Source: Anaeropeptidivorans aminofermentans (GTDB taxonomy: Bacteria; Bacillota; Clostridia; Lachnospirales; UBA5962). Taken from it: a DNA stretch of 64,000 nt. The position numbers and the translations under genes are program-made. Location of the stretch: positions 2,666,001 through 2,730,000 of the forward strand of contig NZ_OW711693.1 in assembly GCF_940670685.1 (NCBI RefSeq), given 5' to 3'. Every line of letters begins with the position of its first letter. Positions within the stretch are counted from its first letter, which is position 1. The notes beneath the pieces were generated by a model. It was not told the origin of the DNA. It saw nothing but the letters and a program-made list of their open reading frames with translations, and did not search any database. This document shows, piece after piece, positions 34,279-42,269 of this stretch.

Positions 34279-35670
34279 ATGGAAAAAGTTAATCAGGAAA
34301 TAGTACAGGATTTTCTTAAAGACAATAAAAGATTCTTCGAAAAAGGAATAACAAAGAATATCAGCTTTCGTCTAAAGCAGCTTAAAAAGCTGGAATCAGT
34401 CTTCCGAAGCTATGAAACGAAGTTTATGCACGCCCTTTATCAAGATTTAGGAAAAGGTAAATTTGAAGCCTATACAACAGAAATCGGATTTATTTACAAA
34501 AGCATAAGGCATATGATTAAAAACCTTCAACAGTGGTCAAAGCCTGAAAAAGTAAAAACGCCTGTTTATCTCATGCCCTCAAAAAGCTATATTATTAAAG
34601 AACCCTATGGAACGGTTCTCATTATAGGCCCCTTTAATTATCCTCTGCAGCTTATAATGGAGCCGCTTATTGGAGCCATTGCCGCAGGAAACTGCGCCGT
34701 AATCAAACCTTCGGAAAATACTCCTGCTGTTTCCTCGGTATTTGCTGAAATGATAGAAAAAACCTTTGACAAAAAATATATAAGTGTGCTCCAAGGAGGT
34801 ATGGAAACCACTTCTGCCCTTATCAACTCCCCTTTTGATTATATCTTTTTTACAGGAAGCCCTAAGGTAGGTAAAATGGTTATGGCGGCGGCAGCTAAAA
34901 ACCTGATTCCCGTAACATTAGAGCTTGGCGGAAAAAGCCCTGTAATCGTAGAAAAAACAGCCAATATCTCTCTTGCCGCAAAACGCATCGTGTGGGGCAA
35001 ATTCATAAATACTGGGCAAACATGCGTAGCACCGGATTACATCCTTGCAGATTCCCGAATAAAGAATATTTTAATAAAAGAAATGAAAAATACCATAGTT
35101 CATTTCTTCGGTACCGATTCTCTTGATAATCCCGATTATGGAAGAATAATAAACGAAAGAGCCTTTCTAAGACTTGCATCAATTATAGATATGGAAAAAG
35201 AGCATATACTTTACGGCGGAAAATATGTAAAAGCAAATCTTCATATAGAGCCGACTTTGATAGAAGTAAATTCTCTGGAAGCTCCTGTTATGGCAGATGA
35301 AATTTTTGGCCCCTTGCTTCCTATAATGGAATATAAACATTTAGACGAGGCGATTTCCATAATAAACAGCCAGCCCAAGCCCCTGGCGGCATATTTGTTC
35401 ACAGAAAACAAGGTTGCCGAGAAGCATGTTTTAAGGCATCTTTCCTTCGGAGGAGGTTGTATAAATGATACTATCACTCATATCGCAAATCCCAATCTTC
35501 CTTTCGGAGGCATTGGAAATTCAGGTATGGGCTTTTATCACGGAAAATACAGCTTTGAACTCTTCTCCCATAAAAAGTCTATACTGAAAAAAAGCACATT
35601 CATAGAAATGGGAATGACCTTCCCTCCCTATGGGAATAAAATCAATTTGATGCGTCAGATACTAAAATAA
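34279..35670 (+). CDS. NAD(P)-dependent aldehyde dehydrogenase, class 3 type
   Basis: 463 residues from ATG 34279, with GGAGGG ahead. Short class 3 ALDH without N-terminal extension. NAD-binding GPFNYPLQL and KPSENTPA, FTGSPKVGK, catalytic Glu in LELGGKSP and Cys in NTGQTCVAPDY are intact, as are EIFGPLLPI and LPFGGIGNSGMG. The C-terminal hydrophobic tail of ALDH3 membrane forms is absent. Substrates are often medium- to long-chain aliphatic aldehydes. It starts 23 bases behind the broken regulator and may share its transcript; a link to the peptide operon is possible but unproven. Confidence 0.92.
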   Translation: MEKVNQEIVQDFLKDNKRFFEKGITKNISFRLKQLKKLESVFRSYETKFMHALYQDLGKGKFEAYTTEIGFIYKSIRHMIKNLQQWSKPEKVKTPVYLMPSKSYIIKEPYGTVLIIGPFNYPLQLIMEPLIGAIAAGNCAVIKPSENTPAVSSVFAEMIEKTFDKKYISVLQGGMETTSALINSPFDYIFFTGSPKVGKMVMAAAAKNLIPVTLELGGKSPVIVEKTANISLAAKRIVWGKFINTGQTCVAPDYILADSRIKNILIKEMKNTIVHFFGTDSLDNPDYGRIINERAFLRLASIIDMEKEHILYGGKYVKANLHIEPTLIEVNSLEAPVMADEIFGPLLPIMEYKHLDEAISIINSQPKPLAAYLFTENKVAEKHVLRHLSFGGGCINDTITHIANPNLPFGGIGNSGMGFYHGKYSFELFSHKKSILKKSTFIEMGMTFPPYGNKINLMRQILK

Positions 35671-35825
35671 CCTCGATTAGTAATTCAATCTAAATTATTT
35701 ATGGTTACTCATTATACAACTTAATAATTATAAATTCAATATGTATTACGGAAAAATTAAAATCATACACCTTACTTTGTGATTTTTTATCTTTCCGTTT
35801 TCTTTTTAGTCCACTATTTGTTATT

Positions 35826-35935
35826 GATATATAGCCAACTTGCTTTTGCCTCCAGGAGACTTAATATAAAGTAAAAGTAAATTAATAATGCTATTGTTTT
35901 ATATTAATTCAAGTATGAAATAAGCTTTATTTCTT
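35826..35935. repeat. Family C repeat behind the aldehyde dehydrogenase gene
   Basis: TATAGCCAACTTGCTTTTGC, AAAGTAAAAGTAAATTAATA, ATGCTATTGTTTTATATTAA and TTCAAGTATG follow the family order. The rest of the 480-base gap is A/T-rich; besides the promoter at 36.06 kb nothing clear was seen. Confidence 0.7.
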
Positions 35936-36058
35936 ATGGTGAAGAGATTCTATTTCTTCTTTAAATTCCCTTTTGAGTATACAAAATAACGAATAGGGGG
36001 GCTTAAAGTGTCAAAGATTTGTAAAATAGCAGAAATTTGAGTAATATTGAGAAAACTC

Positions 36059-36086
36059 TTGCTATATGGAGAATTTCTGGTATACT
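36059..36086 (+). promoter_or_regulatory. SigA-type promoter of the C39-like lipoprotein gene
   Basis: TTGCTA, a 16-base spacer and TATACT, with the expected start about 60 bases before the ATG. Confidence 0.6.
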
Positions 36087-36152
36087 TTTCTCTCAGAGCA
36101 TAAAATATGCTTATAAATCCCTGAATACAGGGAACAGAAAGGTTGCTGAGTA

Positions 36153-36938
36153 ATGAAAAAAAGAGTTTTACTTATTCTTGCCATTGTGATGTCTTTAGGC
36201 ATGACCCTTAGCGGTTGCGGCGGGAACCAAGCAAAAACCGAGAAGGTGGCACAGGAGGCCACAGCCAAAATATTTTCTGACGATAACAAGATACCCTACG
36301 GGGATCGACTGGAAATTGAAGGCGCTGCTTCTGTAGAACGTCAGGGAGACGTAAAGGATTCACCCTATTATGCACAGCCGGATTTCTACAATATGAAATC
36401 TAGTGAAACCTTGACGATTCTTGAAAATTTCAAAACCATCCAGCAGGCTACAGAATGGACCTGCGGACCCACATCTGCACTTATGGTTTTGGAATATTAC
36501 GGTAAAAGAAGCGATATGAACGAAGCGGACCTCGTTAAATTAAGACAAAAAGACGAGCCGGGCGCCACAAACTTACAGCAGATGATAAATATATTTGAAG
36601 GCTTAGGCGGTTGGGATATTTATTCCACTTATGACATGGAAGACCCTGAAAATATGCCGGAGGATATGGTTCTTAACTTTTTAAAAGAAGGTAAGCCCAT
36701 TCTCATAGGCTGGGATGACTGGGGTGGTCATTGGCTTGTTATAATAGGCTATGACACCATGGGAACAGAAACCACGGCAGATGATGTTCTTATTATGGCA
36801 GACCCTTACGATACCACCGACCACAATCAGGACGGATATTTAATACAGTCCTTTGAGCGTGTATACTACAACTGGGGAAACACTTTTGACCCTGATTTTT
36901 CAAGAAATGTATTTCTCGTGCCTACACCTTCAAAATAA
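36153..36938 (+). CDS. Lipoprotein with C39-like cysteine peptidase domain
   Basis: 261 residues. Signal peptide with lipobox LSGC, Cys22. The domain from about 95 on is C39-like: Cys104 in TEWTCGPTSALMVLEYYG, His193 in GGHWLVIIGYD and Asp217 in MADPYD give the papain-like triad, so it looks active. Such surface lipoproteins are not fused to an ABC transporter and their substrates are unknown; C39 peptidases of exporters cut double-glycine leaders. No bacteriocin-like gene or transporter was seen next to it. It has its own promoter and a long terminator stem. Confidence 0.85.
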   Translation: MKKRVLLILAIVMSLGMTLSGCGGNQAKTEKVAQEATAKIFSDDNKIPYGDRLEIEGAASVERQGDVKDSPYYAQPDFYNMKSSETLTILENFKTIQQATEWTCGPTSALMVLEYYGKRSDMNEADLVKLRQKDEPGATNLQQMINIFEGLGGWDIYSTYDMEDPENMPEDMVLNFLKEGKPILIGWDDWGGHWLVIIGYDTMGTETTADDVLIMADPYDTTDHNQDGYLIQSFERVYYNWGNTFDPDFSRNVFLVPTPSK

Positions 36939-36975
36939 GAAGATAAGCTAGAGGCATAGACCCTTTTTATACATA

Positions 36976-37015
36976 AAAAGGAGGTACTGCAAATAAATTT
37001 GCAGTACCTCCTTTT
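36976..37015. terminator. Long perfect terminator stem behind the C39-like gene
   Basis: AAAAGGAGGTACTGCAAAT and ATTTGCAGTACCTCCTTTT pair over 19 bases with a two-base loop. It can work on both strands. It touches a family D repeat on its right. Confidence 0.85.
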
Positions 37016-37095
37016 CGTTTAAAGATTTCAGCTTTAAACGAGATAGTCTAAGAAAAATTATCCCTTTCCTTTTCTAAAAAACTCAAAATACGCTG
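37016..37095. repeat. Family D repeat, copy 2
   Basis: CGTTTAAAG, GCTTTAAACGAGATA, GTCTAAGAAAAAT and AAATACGCTGTTTTCC: the reverse complement of copy 1 at 22.3 kb, again joined to a terminator stem. Confidence 0.7.
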
Positions 37096-37193
37096 TTTTC
37101 CTCAAGTTACTTTAAAGCCTGCACACTTACTATGCTACATTTTAAAAGACGGTTTTTGCATTTATTTATCTGTTTTATTATAGGCGTTCTTTT

Positions 37194-37622
37194 TTATGGT
37201 AAATTAATACTTTTATTTATAACTTTTCTCATGCCGGAGCCGCAGTATTCATGAGGAATCCTTTTAAATCCAAATTTCTCATAAAATGCTTCCTTTCCCT
37301 TTTCTGCAATCAGCTGAATGCTTATCCGCCCTCCCAAAGGCGTTTGACTATAGGCATAGGTCAATAGTCTGCTTATAATCTCGCTTCCTATGCCTTTATT
37401 TTGATATTCAGGGGCTACGATTATATCTACGGCAATATAATACAGCCCGTCGCCTATAAGCCTTCCCATGGCTATTACCTTTTCATTATCAATAGCAATA
37501 ACATCATAAAGGCTATTTTCAAGAGCACGGATTGTCTGTTCCTTAGGCATGTTTTTCCACTGGACAGATTGTCTCAGATTAACATAATCTTCATATTGCA
37601 ATGAATTTTCTTTATAAATCAT
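37194..37622 (-). CDS. GNAT family N-acetyltransferase
   Basis: 142 residues, one GNAT domain. VIAMGRLIGDGLYYIAVDII, then VAPEYQNKGIGSEII with the acetyl-CoA loop Q-x-x-G-I-G, and EAFYEKFGFKRIPHE, the usual late motif. Single-domain GNATs of this type acetylate small amines or protein N-termini; the substrate is unknown. Not clearly in an operon. Confidence 0.88.
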   Translation of the reverse strand: MIYKENSLQYEDYVNLRQSVQWKNMPKEQTIRALENSLYDVIAIDNEKVIAMGRLIGDGLYYIAVDIIVAPEYQNKGIGSEIISRLLTYAYSQTPLGGRISIQLIAEKGKEAFYEKFGFKRIPHEYCGSGMRKVINKSINLP

Positions 37623-37979
37623 TTTACTTTACCCCTATTTAACCGCTAACTGTATTTAATCGTAAATTAAGAGAAAAGACCCAGATATAGCAGAAATAAG
37701 AAGCTCTAAAAGCAATGCCTTAAGCCCTTCTATACAGAATAAACACTTTTATGCGCTTGTCCTGCATAGAAGTATACATGAAAATATCCTTTTTTACAAT
37801 AAAAGTCCTGTAATATGGGGTCTCATAATTTAATTTTGTTGTACTAACTCTTACTTGATTTATTTTCATATAATTAAAGAGGCAGGTTTTAAATTGTTTA
37901 CGGCTTTATCAGCATGACTTAAAGCTGTAAATTGCACTATATAAAATTCCTATTTATATAAATAAGGAGGAGGTAATAA
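37623..37979. other. Intergenic stretch without recognised features
   Basis: 357 A/T-rich bases between the diverging GNAT and amidase genes. A CATATAAT stands near 37867, but no matching -35 box was found. No repeat of families A-D and no RNA gene was recognised. Confidence 0.5.
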
Positions 37980-38636
37980 ATGTTAGTATTTATTGATCCC
38001 GGCCATGGTGGGTCCGACCCGGGGGCCGTTTCAAACGGGCTTATGGAAAAAGACATAAATCTTCAGGTTGCCCTTAGGCTAAGAGATATACTGGAAAACA
38101 ACGGAATCGCCACTGTCATGTCCAGAGATGACGACACTTATGTGGGAATCAACCAAAGGGTGCGGATGGCAAATCAGTCCGGCGCAGATTATTTCATCTC
38201 CATACATGCAAACGCCGGCGGCGGCGAAGGTACAGAAACTCTTTACTATACGAGAGAAAGCGTTCCCTTTGCAGAAATTATTCAAAATAATTTCGTAAAC
38301 CAAATGGGCACAATCGATAGGGGAATCATATTCAGAGATAATCTGGGCGTTATAAAAAGAACGTATATGCCCTCAGTTTTACTGGAGCTTGGATTTATAG
38401 ACTCTCCTGTAGATGCCGATATGCTTCAAAACCGGCAGGAAGATATGGCCTGGGCAATCGCCAATGGCTTTTTTGAGCTTCTTGGCATGAGTCCCATGTC
38501 AAGAGCAAAAAACTCTAGAAGGCCACGGGAAACATCAAGAGACCGCGTCCATAAAGAAAGCCCCCCCTCTAAGGCTTCCAGTAAAAATTCTGTACTTCCT
38601 TTTCTGCTCTTTATGACGATTTGCGGCAAGAAATAA
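37980..38636 (+). CDS. N-acetylmuramoyl-L-alanine amidase (Amidase_3)
   Basis: 218 residues. The zinc site is visible: His9 in IDPGHGG, Glu23 in NGLMEKDINL and His76 in ISIHANAG; the catalytic Glu is in VLLELGFIDSP near residue 138. The fold is that of LytC/CwlD, which cut the bond between MurNAc and the stem peptide. There is no N-terminal signal peptide: the protein starts directly in the first strand. A basic, Ser-rich tail of about 45 residues ends in the hydrophobic FLLFMTICG, which may hold it at the membrane. AAGGAGGAGG ahead of the ATG is strong. Confidence 0.92.
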   Translation: MLVFIDPGHGGSDPGAVSNGLMEKDINLQVALRLRDILENNGIATVMSRDDDTYVGINQRVRMANQSGADYFISIHANAGGGEGTETLYYTRESVPFAEIIQNNFVNQMGTIDRGIIFRDNLGVIKRTYMPSVLLELGFIDSPVDADMLQNRQEDMAWAIANGFFELLGMSPMSRAKNSRRPRETSRDRVHKESPPSKASSKNSVLPFLLFMTICGKK

Positions 38637-38691
38637 TATACTATAAAATTAAGAAAGCAATTCAAACCTCCATAGTCAGTTAATGGATAAT

Positions 38692-38718
38692 ATCCATAAT
38701 CTGCCTATGGATTTTTTT
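38692..38718 (+). terminator. Amidase gene terminator
   Basis: ATCCATA and TATGGAT pair across seven bases and lead into seven T. Confidence 0.75.
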
Positions 38719-38734
38719 GCTTTTTAACACTATA

Positions 38735-38795
38735 TTTAAACCATTTATGAAAAATCGGTTTTTGTTCCTATCTTGTAACTGTTTTACTTTAATGC
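38735..38795 (+). repeat. Family B end fragment
   Basis: TTTAAACCATTTATGAAAAA, TCGGTTTTTGTTCC, TGTAACTGTTTTACTTTA resemble the B end block. The remaining bases up to the promoter are A/T-rich without clear features. Confidence 0.6.
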
Positions 38796-38925
38796 CTATT
38801 TTTTTGTACCATAAATGTAGGTTTTATTTATATTACATTCATTGAGAAAAAACATTTATACCTACTTTGTAAATATTGCTTTATTCATTTATAATATTTG
38901 ATTAATTTTTATCTTTAATAATATA

Positions 38926-38973
38926 TTGACTATAATTCCAAAATAAAGTATTATTGATTGAACATAATGTTCA
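38926..38973 (+). promoter_or_regulatory. Promoter and palindromic operator of the TrpX-like transporter operon
   Basis: TTGACT (38926-38931), a 17-base spacer and TATTAT (38949-38954). TGAACATAATGTTCA, a perfect 7-base palindrome around one A, lies at 38959-38973, on the expected transcription start: the position of a repressor site. The binding protein is unknown. Confidence 0.75.
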
Positions 38974-39001
38974 TGCATTTAAAGGAAAGGATGATACATA
39001 A

Positions 39002-40063
39002 ATGAAAAAAATACTTGCAGCCTGCACGGCGGCTTTCATGGCCGCCGGAATATTATCCAGCTGTTCTTCACAAGCTTCTCAGATAAATTCTAAAAGTCAG
39101 GCTGAGGCTCCCAGTTCTTCAATTGCTGTAAAAGAAACAGAACAAGAATCTCCAAACCCTGAAAAACCTTCAGATAATTCAAATGATAAAACATATAAAA
39201 TAGGAATTGTTCAATTAGTTGAGCATGATGCTTTAGATGCTTCCTATAGAGGCTTTGTAGACGGCCTTGCAGAAGCCGGATATTATGAAGGTAAAAACAT
39301 TGTAATAGACTATCAGAATGCTCAAGGCGAACAAGCCAATTGTAACACCATAGCCACAAAGCTTGTAAATGATAAAAGTGATCTTATTCTTGCCATAGCA
39401 ACCCCCGCAGCTCAAGCCGTTGCAAATGCCACAAAGGATATACCCATTCTTGTTACGGCAGTTACAGACCCTGCGATTTCAAAGCTTGTCGCAAGTAACG
39501 AAGCCCCGGGAGGAAATGTAACAGGAACCTCTGACCGCACCCCAAATGCCGAACAGATACAGCTTTTAACAGAGCTTATTCCCACTGCGGAAACCATCGG
39601 CCTTCTTTACTGCTCCAGCGAAGGCAATTCAAAAATACAAATTGATATTGCAAGAGAAGAAGCTGAAAAATTAGGCCTTAAAACAATAGAATACACAATT
39701 TCTGACCTTAATGAGTTACAGCAGGTTATGGAATCCATGGTAGGAAAGGTGGATGCCATATATACGCCTACCGATAATAAAATTGCATCAGGTATGGCAA
39801 CTGTTTCCATGATTGCAACTGAAAACAAAATACCCGTTATCGCCGGCGAAGGCGGAATGGTTGAAAACGGCGCTCTTGCTTCTTACGGCCTTGATTATTA
39901 CGAGCTGGGTAAGCTTACGGCAAATCAGGCAGTAAAAATACTAAAAGACGGCGCTTCACCTGCGGATATGCCTATAGAATATCTTGGAGATTTCGATTTC
40001 TACAGCAATGATGATATTGCAAATCAGCTTGGCATCACGATTCCCGAAGACCTTAAAAAATAA
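39002..40063 (+). CDS. ABC transporter substrate-binding lipoprotein (TrpX / COG2984 type)
   Basis: 353 residues. Signal peptide with lipobox LSSC, Cys21, then a Ser/Glu/Pro-rich linker to about 62. The fold is the ABC_sub_bind family: KIGIVQLVEHDALDASYRGF, YEGKNIVIDYQNAQG, LILAIATPAAQAVANAT, ILVTAVTDPAISKLV, NVTGTSDRTP, YTPTDN and GLDYYELGKLTANQAVKIL. This family serves TrpXYZ-type importers for aromatic amino acids and similar solutes. The matching permease and ATPase genes follow after 428 bases. Confidence 0.92.
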   Translation: MKKILAACTAAFMAAGILSSCSSQASQINSKSQAEAPSSSIAVKETEQESPNPEKPSDNSNDKTYKIGIVQLVEHDALDASYRGFVDGLAEAGYYEGKNIVIDYQNAQGEQANCNTIATKLVNDKSDLILAIATPAAQAVANATKDIPILVTAVTDPAISKLVASNEAPGGNVTGTSDRTPNAEQIQLLTELIPTAETIGLLYCSSEGNSKIQIDIAREEAEKLGLKTIEYTISDLNELQQVMESMVGKVDAIYTPTDNKIASGMATVSMIATENKIPVIAGEGGMVENGALASYGLDYYELGKLTANQAVKILKDGASPADMPIEYLGDFDFYSNDDIANQLGITIPEDLKK

Positions 40064-40140
40064 TACTACATACTTAAATAACTATGAAATGGAATGTCAA
40101 ACCTGCGGCGGTATAAAAGCGAATTGACTATAATATTAAT

Positions 40141-40177
40141 AAAATAAGGCTGGAAATTCTTCTTCCAGCCTTATTTT
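40141..40177 (+). terminator. Terminator-like stem between binding-protein and permease genes
   Basis: AAAATAAGGCTGGAA pairs with TTCCAGCCTTATTTT across seven bases, with TTTT at its end. Partial termination here would lower permease expression compared with the binding protein. Confidence 0.8.
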
Positions 40178-40256
40178 ATAATTGTGATAAAAGATTACAA
40201 ACTTAGAGAATAAGGCCGTTTCATTCCAAGATTCCTTGTGAACTTAGAAAGTGACG

Positions 40257-40442
40257 GCTTATAGTAAAATAATTTGATTACAGTAAAACACTTACAGGGA
40301 AACTAGGCGAATGTTCCCTTATAGTCAACAAAGCTCTTTTCATCTTTGTTGACTATGAATGGCTTAATATAAGCGTTTCTAATATTCGGCCATTTATGAA
40401 AAACAGGTTTTTGTTACTGCCTTAAAGCTATTTTACTATAAA
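40257..40442 (+). repeat. Family B intergenic repeat, copy 3, inside the TrpXYZ-like operon
   Basis: TTATAGTAAAATA and TATTTTACTATAA form inverted ends. Inside are CACTTACAGGGAAACT, the hairpin TAGTCAACAAAG/CTTTGTTGACTA and GGCTTAATATAAGCG, then TTTTTGTTACTGCCTTAAAG. The right 85 bases are closely repeated at 52.18-52.27 kb in the same orientation. Confidence 0.85.
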
Positions 40443-40491
40443 TCGCTGCTGCAATCCAAATTTCATTAGCTTAAATAAAGGGAGAGATTTC

Positions 40492-41409
40492 ATGAGTTTA
40501 CTGCTTGCCATATTTGTAGCCATATTAAGCGCAATACCTCAGGGCGTCCTATGGGGTATCATGACCATAGGCGTTTATCTTACATATAAAGTTCTTGACT
40601 ATGCCGACCTTACGGTAGACGGCAGCTTTGCCTTGGGAGGCGCTGTAAGCGCAATCCTAATAGTAAAGGGAATGGACCCTTTGCTTTCTTTGCTTTTTTC
40701 TGCTGTTGCAGGTATGATGGCAGGCGTCGTAACAGGCTTTCTCCATACAAAATTAAAAATTCCAGCCATTCTTTCAGGAATACTTTCCATGATAGCCCTT
40801 TATTCTGTAAATGTTCGGGTCATGGGAAAGGCCAATACCCCCCTTTTAGGGGAAGATACCATATTTGCAATCATGGCTTCTTTTATGCCCCTTTCAAAGA
40901 ATATGATTACTTTTATCATAGGCTGCATTTTTGCAGTAATTATTATAATAATCATGTATTGGTTTTTCGGCACAGAAATAGGCTCTGCCATCCGGGCCAC
41001 AGGAAATAACGAAAACATGGTACGGGCCCTTGGCGGAAATACTGACGCCATGAAAATAATAGGCCTTTTTTTAAGTAACGGCCTTGTCGCCCTTTCAGGC
41101 GGCCTTGTCGCCCAGAGCCAAGGCTATGCCGACGTAGGCATGGGAACAGGTACCATCGTCATAGGCCTTGCTTCTGTTATTATAGGAGAGGTTATTTTCG
41201 GAATTAACCGCTCCTTTGGATTTAAGCTTGTATCCGTTGTTTTTGGTTCTGTTATATACAGGGTAATTATTGCATTTGTCCTTCAAATAGGTTTAACGAC
41301 AACAGATTTAAAGCTTCTTACAGCGGTGGTTGTTGCAGGAGCCTTATCCATACCTGTCATTAAGCAAAAATTTGCTTTTAAATTTCAAAAACAAGGGGGT
41401 GTTAAATAA
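40492..41409 (+). CDS. ABC transporter permease (TrpY / COG4120 type)
   Basis: 305 residues with about eight membrane helices. YADLTVDGSFALGGAVSA, GFLHTKLKIPAILSGILSMIALYSVN, IRATGNNENMVRALGGNTD and LVALSGGLVAQSQGYADVGMGTG are the marks of the LIV-H-like COG4120 permeases paired with COG2984 binding proteins. It lacks a second permease partner and should be a homodimer. The stop shares one base with the ATPase start. Confidence 0.93.
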   Translation: MSLLLAIFVAILSAIPQGVLWGIMTIGVYLTYKVLDYADLTVDGSFALGGAVSAILIVKGMDPLLSLLFSAVAGMMAGVVTGFLHTKLKIPAILSGILSMIALYSVNVRVMGKANTPLLGEDTIFAIMASFMPLSKNMITFIIGCIFAVIIIIIMYWFFGTEIGSAIRATGNNENMVRALGGNTDAMKIIGLFLSNGLVALSGGLVAQSQGYADVGMGTGTIVIGLASVIIGEVIFGINRSFGFKLVSVVFGSVIYRVIIAFVLQIGLTTTDLKLLTAVVVAGALSIPVIKQKFAFKFQKQGGVK

Positions 41410-42206
41410 TGGTAAAGCTTACAAATGTTTGCAAAACCTTTAATTCCGGAACCGTAAACGAGAAAAATGCCCTAAATAACCTTAATTTACATATAAACCC
41501 CGGAGACTTCATAACAGTCATCGGCGGAAACGGCGCAGGAAAATCCACAATGCTTAATGTAATCGCAGGTGTCCATATTAACGAAGCCGGCCGTATCACT
41601 CTTGATAATGAGGATATTACCTATCAGCCTGAATACCTAAGGGCAAGACTTATCGGCAGAGTATTTCAGGACCCTATGCTTGGAACAGCCGCAAACATGG
41701 GCATAGAGGAAAACCTTGCCATGGCTTACCGCAGAGGAAAGAGACGAGGCTTAGGCTGGGGCATATTAAAATCCGAAAGAGTATTATATGCGGATTATTT
41801 AAAGAGCCTTGACTTAGGCCTTGAAACCCGTATGAAATCAAAGGTCGGCCTTCTTTCCGGCGGTCAAAGGCAAGCCCTTACCTTGCTTATGGCCACTTTG
41901 CAAAAGCCTAAACTGCTCCTTCTTGACGAGCATACCGCAGCCCTTGACCCAAAGACTGCACGAAAGGTTTTAGAGCTTACACAGCATATTGTTGAAAAAG
42001 ATAATCTTACGACTTTGATGATTACCCATAATATGAAAGATGCCATACGCATAGGGAACCGTCTGATTATGATGTACGAAGGAAAAATAATATACGATGT
42101 TTCCGGAGAAGAGAAGAAAAACCTAAGCACCGCCGATCTTCTGGCAAAATTCGAAACTGTAAGCGGAGAAGAATTTGCAAACGACAGAATGATTCTTGGG
42201 TCATAG
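41409..42206 (+). CDS. ABC transporter ATP-binding protein (TrpZ / COG1101 type)
   Basis: 265 residues. Walker A GGNGAGKST, Q-loop RVFQDPMLGTAANM (typical for COG1101), signature LLSGGQRQALTLLMAT, Walker B LLLLDEHTAALDPKTA (His in place of the usual Pro after DE, a COG1101 trait) and H-loop MITHNM. It energises the permease encoded one base upstream. Confidence 0.95.
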   Translation: MVKLTNVCKTFNSGTVNEKNALNNLNLHINPGDFITVIGGNGAGKSTMLNVIAGVHINEAGRITLDNEDITYQPEYLRARLIGRVFQDPMLGTAANMGIEENLAMAYRRGKRRGLGWGILKSERVLYADYLKSLDLGLETRMKSKVGLLSGGQRQALTLLMATLQKPKLLLLDEHTAALDPKTARKVLELTQHIVEKDNLTTLMITHNMKDAIRIGNRLIMMYEGKIIYDVSGEEKKNLSTADLLAKFETVSGEEFANDRMILGS

Positions 42207-42224
42207 AAATACAATTTATTAAAT

Positions 42225-42254
42225 AAGCCCCTTCTGGATATCCAGAAGGGGCTT
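42225..42254. terminator. Bidirectional terminator of the transporter and NADH oxidase genes
   Basis: AAGCCCCTTCTGGA pairs perfectly with TCCAGAAGGGGCTT across two bases between the converging genes. Confidence 0.85.
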
Positions 42255-42269
42255 TGAAATCTCGTTAGA

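Noticed and set aside
38959-38973. LexA box at the TrpX-like promoter
   Set aside because: GAAC and GTTC are five bases apart; the Gram-positive LexA box has four, and the gene is not a DNA-repair gene.
38719-39001. T-box leader before the TrpX-like gene
   Set aside because: No specifier stem or conserved T-box bases; the leader after the promoter is about 40 bases.
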